From positions 34,512,552 through 34,576,551 of the forward strand of contig OX419756.1 in the NCBI GenBank assembly GCA_948567375.1: a stretch of DNA of 64,000 nt, read 5' to 3'. The translations under genes were made by a program, and so were the position numbers. This document shows positions 57,473-64,000 of the stretch, piece by piece. Position 1 is the first letter of the stretch. Every line of letters begins with the position of its first letter. This DNA comes from Lunularia cruciata (taxonomy: Eukaryota; Streptophyta; Marchantiopsida; Lunulariales; Lunulariaceae). Under the pieces are notes generated by a model. It ran no database searches, had not been told where the DNA came from, and worked only from the letters and a program-made list of their open reading frames with translations.

Positions 57473-58960
57473 CGTATTCTTTTTGAGCATGAGTATCATT
57501 TCACTACTATAGAGAGGACTAGGGTTTTTGGAGTTAGAGCATTACTCTAGCATAGCATAAGGATCATTTCACTACTACTAAGAGGACTAAAGTCAAAAGA
57601 TTGGCCAAGTTAGATAGTCTTGTGTCCCACCAAGAGCCTATGGCTGAGGAGTTCAAGAGTATGGAGGAGTTTTAATCTCAAGAATTGAATATTACCAAGG
57701 AGATGTTAGATGAGTCCTAAAGAGCTTACACGGACTCTAAGGATATGGAGATAGCTATATGCATGAAAACTCATATAGACATTATACAAAGTGGCACTCA
57801 AGAGCCTCAAACTGAGTATTTAGAGCATGTCACTTGTGGGACTCAATTAGAGAGTACAAAGAGTGTCACTTATGAACCTAGAGGAGAGCATGGTTTTCTT
57901 ACATCCAACATGGATATTATTTCTTGGAGACCTCAAGTGTAGAATGACCTTGTCAAATAGCCATCCACTTTTAGACACACACATGAGGAGGCCAAGTGGC
58001 TTGAAGAGAGGAGTATGACATATTTTGTGGGCTTTTTAGACATAAGATGTTGAGAGATAGGATGAGTAGATCTAGACAATTCATTCTACATATCATATAT
58101 GGTCATAATAGCCTAAGGTAGAATTTTTTTTTAGATCTTGGTTATGAGAATATCAAGTGGCTTGAAGAGAGGAGTATGAAATATTTTGTGAGCTTTCTAG
58201 ACATAGGATGTTGAGAGAGAGGATGAGTAGATCTAAACAATTCATTCTATATTGTGACCATATTCACTTATGGTCACACTAGTCAAAGGCAAATTATGGT
58301 TTTAGATCTTGTTTGTCTTGTAGATATTATGTGTGATATAACTCCTCTCCATGTACAATGGAGGATCTTGGTAGAGCGGTTAGGGTGGTTTAATTATATA
58401 GGTAGGAGTACATTTAGGTATATACCAAAACCTAGAGTTAAAGAGTTTGTGTAGTATTGATTGACTTGGTTTGAGGTTATCATTTAGAATGATAACACAA
58501 GAGTAGAGGTAGAGCATCTCCTCTAGTCTATGTGGGATGAAGGTTTCCTCCATCTAGGAGTACACCCAAGGGAGCACCTCATGGCTTTGCTTGATGCATA
58601 GGATGGCTATTGGGATAGGTTTCACATATATTGTATCTACAACTTTAGATCTATGTCATTGTGATATATTGATAGCTAATACTGTAGTCTTTCCATATTG
58701 CAAAAACCATCCCCATGGTGTTATCTATTATCTAAAAATTAAAAAAAATTTACAAGATTTACATATCTCATCAAAGACCTTTTGAGAGCTTCTCTAGACA
58801 GATTTTAAGTAGATACATGCTTTGCTATGGACCTCCTTACCTCAAAGTGGAGATTAGATCACCTTAGAGAGTATAGTGTGTATCTATATACATGCATCAT
58901 TAGATGTGGAAATATAATCTATGGTGGGTCCATAGACATATCTTTAGTGTATTAGAGTAG
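57473..58960 (+). pseudogene. Decayed gene-like tract, copy 2, right part
   Basis: Continues from 45164. Readable pieces are RILFEHEYHFTT, RLAKLDSLVSHQEPMAEEFK near 57600, ELNITKEMLDES, WRILVERLGWFNYIGRSTF near 58360, YIPKPRVKEFV and HLGVHPREHLMALLDA near 58555, and finally the word CCATATTGCAAAAACCAT, also found at 21541. An internal repeat (58000-58080 versus 58150-58240, GTGGCTTGAAGAGAGGAGTATGA) is an added duplication. No family recognised. Confidence 0.5.
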
Positions 58961-59099
58961 AGCACTTTTACATTGATGCACTAAATTTGTACATATCTTT
59001 ATATATTTATATTTATATTTATATTTATAGGTATTTTTAACCCATATTGGTTATTGGTCTCCCATTCTTCTTAAGTGCAACCATTATGTTTTTTTGGTT

Positions 59100-59520
59100 T
59101 GGTGAATATTTTAATGATAGAGTGTAAGACTTTTGAATACATTTCTATTATGTTAGTGCAAAAATAAGTGAATATATTTATGTTTGTGTAGATGAACTGT
59201 TAATATGTTTCTATTAATTTAGTGTAAAAGTTTTTACATAATTGTGCTAGTGGTGAAAGCTTGTTGGTGCCAAAACTTTATGAAGATGTTTAATTGATGT
59301 AGTGTAAAGGTAGTCACATATTTATTCTAATAGGAAAATTTTTGAAGATGTTTTTATTATGTTAGTGAGGAAAGGTTGTTAGTGGGAAAAACTTGCAAAC
59401 ATGTTTTTATTGTGTTAGTGTAAAGATGTATTCATTAGAACACTTGATGATAATGTTCTATTATTCAATTTTAGTATGAAATATGTATAATATATTTATG
59501 TTGGTGTGAAACTTGTGATG
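59100..59520. repeat. Degenerate tandem repeat, about 65-75 bp
   Basis: Units of the type ATGTTTTTATTATGTTAGTG...AAAGGTTGTTAGTGG...AAAACTT recur five to six times with much drift. Noncoding. Confidence 0.6.
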
Positions 59521-61191
59521 GCTAAAGTGTTAGCCCTTAAATAGCATTCTTTAATTCTTTTAATAGTTAGCTTTTAGACACTTTTTGAACATCTAGTTAG
59601 TTTTCAAAAACTTTAGATTTTGACACATTTTGGAGAATTCATCATGTATAGAAATTTTATTACAATCCTTCCTTAAGCTAGTTTGTTAATCCTTTTCCTT
59701 CTTAAAAATTTCCACTTTATTTTTCACTCTTTTATAGTATAGTAGTGTAATTTTAGTACTTTATTCCAGTCTCCTAAACTAAAGTACTAAAATTTAGTTC
59801 CAATTTTGGGTCATTTAGTTTAATATTTAGTTCAATTGATTCCAGTTAGGGCCTTGACCCTATCCAATATGTGAGATGTGTTTTTCATAGAGACAAAAAA
59901 ATGTGTTGTGTGCATTATTGTAAACTGGATATCTCAAGGAAAATTAATTGTGGTATAATATCTTAGCCAAAAAATATTTTATGTGCATTTATTTTCAAGT
60001 TGATACATTATAAAGCAAGCAAACTTCTTGAAGAAAAGAGGAGTTAACTTCTTGTAACAACTCACAAAAAGTTAACTTTCAAACAGATTCAAGCAAAGCC
60101 ATTAAGGTGTGATTGTAGCCAATAAAGAATGAGCAAAGTCTGCGTGGGGCAATCAGATCCTGCCAGCCCCAGATGAGACACCAAAAGTGAAAGCAAACTA
60201 CAGCAGAGCTTCCAATAGATGAGCAAAGTTCATTATAGGATGAGCAAACTCTCATTATAATAATCAATCCATGGCAAATGCAAGCAAACCCTATCAAGGA
60301 ACAATTGATATTGTGATTGAAACCTCAACTCCAAGCAAACCAAAGCACCTTATGACCCACCCACTTACAACTCACCCATGCAATTCAAGAAAGAAATAAA
60401 CTTTTAAATTAGAAAACAGTAGATAGATCATATGCAAGTGATGGTTACAATCCAAATGTTACAATTAAGAGTTTGCTATTATTTGAACCACAATAAAGAG
60501 TTTATATTATTTTCACCAGAACTACAAGTGCTATAATCCACAACCGGATGACTACTAAATATATATATGCAGGCTGGGCATCTATTTCTGATAGAATAAT
60601 CAGGATTCTCTTGATTTCATATGGTGTTTTCCATTATCTTGCTAACTCCAAGGTCATCAGATAAATAATAATTTCTTTAGCATTTCTTTCTCTGAACTTC
60701 AATTTTTACCCTAAGCTTCTCAATCTTAGTTACCTTTTGAGAATTTATCTTGGCTAATTTACATCTTTCCCTTAATTCTAGCAAGTGGCTCTTGAATTTT
60801 GTATGGTTAGCTATGTCTTGTGCAAACAAATAAAGGGAGAGGATCATCTTTGAATTTTCTTTTGATAATTTCTTCCTCTTGCATGAAGTTTCTTGTCACT
60901 CTCCTTCTTGGTCTTGGTCTCCTTTGTCTCCTATAGCTCTGATTGGAATTTCTATAAAAGAATTTCTTGTTGGAATATCTTCTTGGGTTGTTGGACTTTT
61001 GGTTCTTGGAGTTGCAACATCTTCCTCAAACTCCTCTAGCCCATCAATCTCTCTTGGGTGTTGTGAATTCAAAATAGGAATGAATGGGATGTATTGAATG
61101 GAATAGGTTGAAAGGAAATGCTAATGAGATCCCAAAAAAAGGAGTAACTTCTTGTACAATTTCCTCCTCTTTGGGTGTAACTCAATTTCCC
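59521..61191. other. Decayed AT-rich DNA
   Basis: No gene recognised. 60080-60330 holds the dispersed GAGCAAA/GCAAGCAAA words. 60840-61190 (minus) may be the low-complexity continuation of the Harbinger ORF fragment at 61192-61500. Confidence 0.45.
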
Positions 61192-61500
61192 ATTTCATCC
61201 TCTTTGTTATGTCCAATTTGCTCTCAATCCCCATACTTACAAGTGATGATAGTGCAACATTAGCTCTACACTCAAAAATGGCATCCATTTTATCAAAATG
61301 AGGACAATGATGATTTAGTTTATGGTCTATAGTTGTACATACTTACCTAGTCTCCTTCTCAATGAGACTCTCACTTAAACATTTATCCTTCCAATCCTTG
61401 GAATCTTTATAAGATTTCATATACCATGCACATTTTTCTTGCAATCTCTCACCATTCATGGACCCTAAAAACCCCTTCCCAAATCTCAATAGAAAAGTGG
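61192..61500 (-). pseudogene. Myb/SANT-like Harbinger ORF fragment, copy 2
   Basis: On the minus strand: GERLQEKCAWYMKSYKDSKD, WKDKCLSESLIEKETR, a stop, then TIDHKLNHHCPHFDKMDAIF and ANVALSSLVSMGI. It is clearly the same protein as 24150-24440 (CAWYMK.YK, KLNH.CPHFD.MD.IF, ANV...S.LVS.G). Such trihelix/Myb-like proteins accompany PIF/Harbinger transposases and bind the element ends. One stop is visible. A matching transposase or terminal repeats were not found next to it. Confidence 0.6.
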
Positions 61501-62384
61501 TCATGCAGTTCAATCAAATACTTTTCTCAATATGTTTCTTGCAAGTGTTCTCTTGCATCTGCTTAAAATGCTAAGAGTCCTCCAAACAATCAAGAACTTG
61601 TGAGTAATAATGGAGTACCATTCTAAAACAATCTTCATTACTTTTTTCTTTGCTATGAAAGGAAGGAAAAAGATTAAGCAGATTGTATTGGTACCACTAG
61701 AATAGCAAAAACCATTTGCAAGAGATCTTGAAATCCAATACTTGCAACCAAGGAGGAATTAGTAGAAGAGAGAGTTGAATTGTGATTCAACTAGAAGAGA
61801 ATGAGAGGCAAAAAATCTATGTTGCTATTGAGAGAAGGAGGAGGGAATGTGAAGATGAGAAAGACTTGTGATCCAAGATTTTATGTCCTCCATGGATCAC
61901 AAAACTCAATTCTAATTCTAAAATATCCAAGGTACCTATGAAACCAATCAAGTTTCAAGTTTTGCACATTGTGTGTGAATTTATTCGAGTTGACATAATG
62001 TCAAGGAGGTTTAGTTGTAATCTTGGAGTCCATGACTCAATCCAAATGTTGAAATGCTTGGACCCAACAATTTTCATGATAAATAATCCTACTACCAACA
62101 ATTTAAATCTACTTTATGTCCAAGAATATTGTGCACAACAAGTTTGCTTAATGATGTTTGTTATTAATGTTAGTGCCAATAAATCAATCAAAAAGTTCAT
62201 ATATACTTTACAACCAATAACCTTCATCAAAAGAACAGCTTTCACAATCATTCTCAACATGATTTTGCCCACTAATATGATGTCCATCCATGATCTCCCT
62301 GCGGTATCTGTCCTCAAATACCACAACTTGCTTGCACAATCATTTTAAACATGATTTTTGCACACGAATACGACACACATTTAC
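61501..62384. other. Unassigned region with one 136-codon frame
   Basis: A plus frame at 61938-62348 is open but shows no motif or compositional support, and the minus strand has comparable frames. Otherwise no gene was seen. Confidence 0.35.
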
Positions 62385-62970
62385 AATATCCCTTCTTTAT
62401 CTATCCTCAAATAACACAAACTCACTTGCAATATGGCATTCAAATCTCACATTTAAATTTTGAGACAGTAGCTTGTGTGAAGCGTGGTAGGTTTTGGGTA
62501 TACTTTTTATGAAATTGTGACACATTGCCCTATTCCTTAAACCTCCTTATTCAAAATGCTTGCCTCATCCTTCCCATAACACTCCCCTAACCTTGTTAAT
62601 TAGGCCCTTACTCGAAATTGAAACCTCATCACGCCTAAAAATGTTTTAGGAAGTATTTATTAAAGCATTTCAAGAATCCCATTTCAATATCCCTTCTTTA
62701 TCTATCCTCAAATAACGCAAACTCACTTGCAATATGGCATGCAAATCTCACATTTAAATTTTGAGACAGTAGCTTGTGAAGTGTGGTAGGAATTGGGTAT
62801 ACTTTTTATGAAATTATGACACATTGCACTATTCCTTAAACCTCCCCATTCAAAATGCTTGCCTCATCCTTCCATCATTCTCAATTAGGCCCCTTCTCGA
62901 AATTGAAACCCCATCACCCCTAAAAATGTTCTAGGAAGTATTTATTAAAGCATTTCAAGAATCCCATTTC
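62385..62970. repeat. 301-bp tandem duplication
   Basis: The sequence starting AATATCCCTTCTTTATC at 62385 is repeated from 62686 to 62970. The second copy lacks about 16 bases and has several substitutions, so the duplication is moderately old. Noncoding. Confidence 0.95.
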
Positions 62971-64000
62971 AGCTTCAGTAAATTATCTTACGAGAGATCT
63001 CATAAAGTGTTACGGGGTGTGAGGGGAGACTCCATTCTTCTTACACGGAAAAAATCCCATAGCCTCCTGAAATATTATGGGATAAGAAACATGACCCGTA
63101 AGCTTTTATATGCTCCGGGTGGTCCATGACACTTAACTTCGGAATAAATAACCTGCAAAAGTGAAAAAAAAGAACCATCTAAAACACTGAATTTTTTTGG
63201 CAAATTTCATAAATGCACCCGTTTGGGTTTATGGAACCCTATAAATATAAATACTTTACTGGATCTTTACGGGACTGACCAACTCCCGCCCATTCTTGAA
63301 ACGCCCTATTTACCCTGCAACTTCTTTACGGCGACACTATACATCGAGAGATGTATAGTGACGTTGCTTGTCTATTTTAATGCAAACGATGGTGAAGATT
63401 ATGTTAATAATAATATCAATAACATGAAAGAGTGTGATGCATGTGCGTGGTTAAAAGTCAACTGGACGTGTGATTCATAAGATATTCTGTTGATGGATTC
63501 AAACAGGTCTAGTGCAATTAAAAGTCTAGTGCACACATGGATTCCCGGCATGAACTTGCCCTTTGCACTCCATAGCAAAGCCGTCCTCTCAACAGTACAA
63601 GCAATAATACGAAAAGTCCTCTCGAAAACACAAACGATAATACTAAAACCTCTTGAATATGGTGTGATTAAAATCTCTTGTAAATCCTACTCAATTTCTA
63701 AAATAGATAGTAAAACACAAGTTATTAAGATTAATCTTGGATATTTTTACAAAGTAATATTCAATATTTGATTTTTAGCTACATCTAGAAGAAGCAATGA
63801 ATATCAATATACCTTTGGTTTCTCATATAGAATATGGAACAAAAGAATATATAATATTTCATACTTATTTTTTAGATCTCAACCTCTTACTTTAACTTTG
63901 GTTATTTATGACCAAATAAATAAGCAATTTTGTCTTGATATGCATTGATACATGTCAATACAAGTTCGAGTGTATTTGTGTGTACTTCGCTATGCTAAAA
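62971..64000. other. Right-edge region with small frame and hairpin
   Basis: Differs in texture from the rest, with GC-richer stretches (CTCCGGGTGGTCC near 63113) and a TATAAATATAAATA at about 63241. A plus frame of 85 codons (63223-63480) overlaps this but is unrecognised. It may be part of a gene flank or an unknown element; nothing decisive was seen. Confidence 0.35.
63335..63360. other. Perfect 11-bp inverted repeat (hairpin)
   Basis: CACTATACATC and GATGTATAGTG pair perfectly around the four-base loop GAGA. The function is unknown; it lies about 90 bases after a TATA-like sequence. Confidence 0.85.

Noticed and set aside
61938-62348. 136-codon plus frame as a gene
   Set aside because: No family, no bias, equally long frames on the other strand, and AT-rich decayed surroundings.

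Overview
The window looks like nuclear DNA of a land plant with a large, repeat-filled genome. A gymnosperm would fit, but the sequence does not fix the species. Evidence for a plant: three elements carry initiator-Met-tRNA primer sites (TGGTATCAGAGC, exact or nearly so), there are chromodomain Ty3/gypsy elements (chromoviruses), and there are solo LTRs and decayed PIF/Harbinger pieces. I found no intact host gene, tRNA or rRNA. Almost everything recognisable is retrotransposon, often nested, set in AT-rich decayed DNA. I name the elements A to F for reference.

Region 1 (1-13372). Element F, an old plus-strand Ty3/gypsy pol relic, enters from the left edge and ends at its 3' LTR. Its integrase is interrupted twice: by a 2.2-kb insertion (1285-3502, target copy AGCGT), and by element A (3606-11433, minus strand). 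Element A is the best preserved element here. Its two 692-bp LTRs appear identical, a single 1608-codon gag-pol frame has every catalytic residue I checked, and two small frames sit upstream of gag, one with a CCHC zinc knuckle. F's pol ends not in a chromodomain but in a PHD finger (12405-12539).

Region 2 (13373-25348). Mostly decayed DNA: a PIF/Harbinger transposase fragment (15240-15660, minus), a strongly decayed gene-like tract with coiled-coil repeats (about 18990-21570, plus), a solo LTR of the A family (22317-23010), a Myb/SANT-like Harbinger ORF fragment (about 24150-24440, minus) and short tandem repeats.

Region 3 (25349-41349). Element B (25349-30867, minus, TSD ATTCT) is a complete but dead chromovirus whose LTRs carry perfect heat-shock elements upstream of a TATA box. 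Element E (31441-39104, plus, TSD TGTAC) is a dead chromovirus that contains a 1.9-kb solo-LTR-like insertion and has lost its 3' pol end together with most of its 3' LTR. A solo LTR of the B family lies at 40853-41349.

Region 4 (41350-58960). A second copy of the decayed coiled-coil tract is split by element C (45170-57467, minus, B family). C is in turn split by element D (49908-56527, plus, TSD CTGGA, LTRs about 1% different), a relative of E with a C-terminal chromodomain.

Region 5 (58961-64000). AT-rich decayed DNA with degenerate tandem repeats, a second Harbinger Myb/SANT-like fragment (about 61192-61500, minus), a 301-bp tandem duplication and a perfect 11-bp hairpin.

Insertion order readable from the nesting: F before the 2.2-kb insert and A; decayed tract before C before D; E before its internal solo LTR. 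A and D are the youngest. A looks autonomous. D and E share an Asp-to-Asn change at a catalytic integrase position, which suggests mobilisation in trans.
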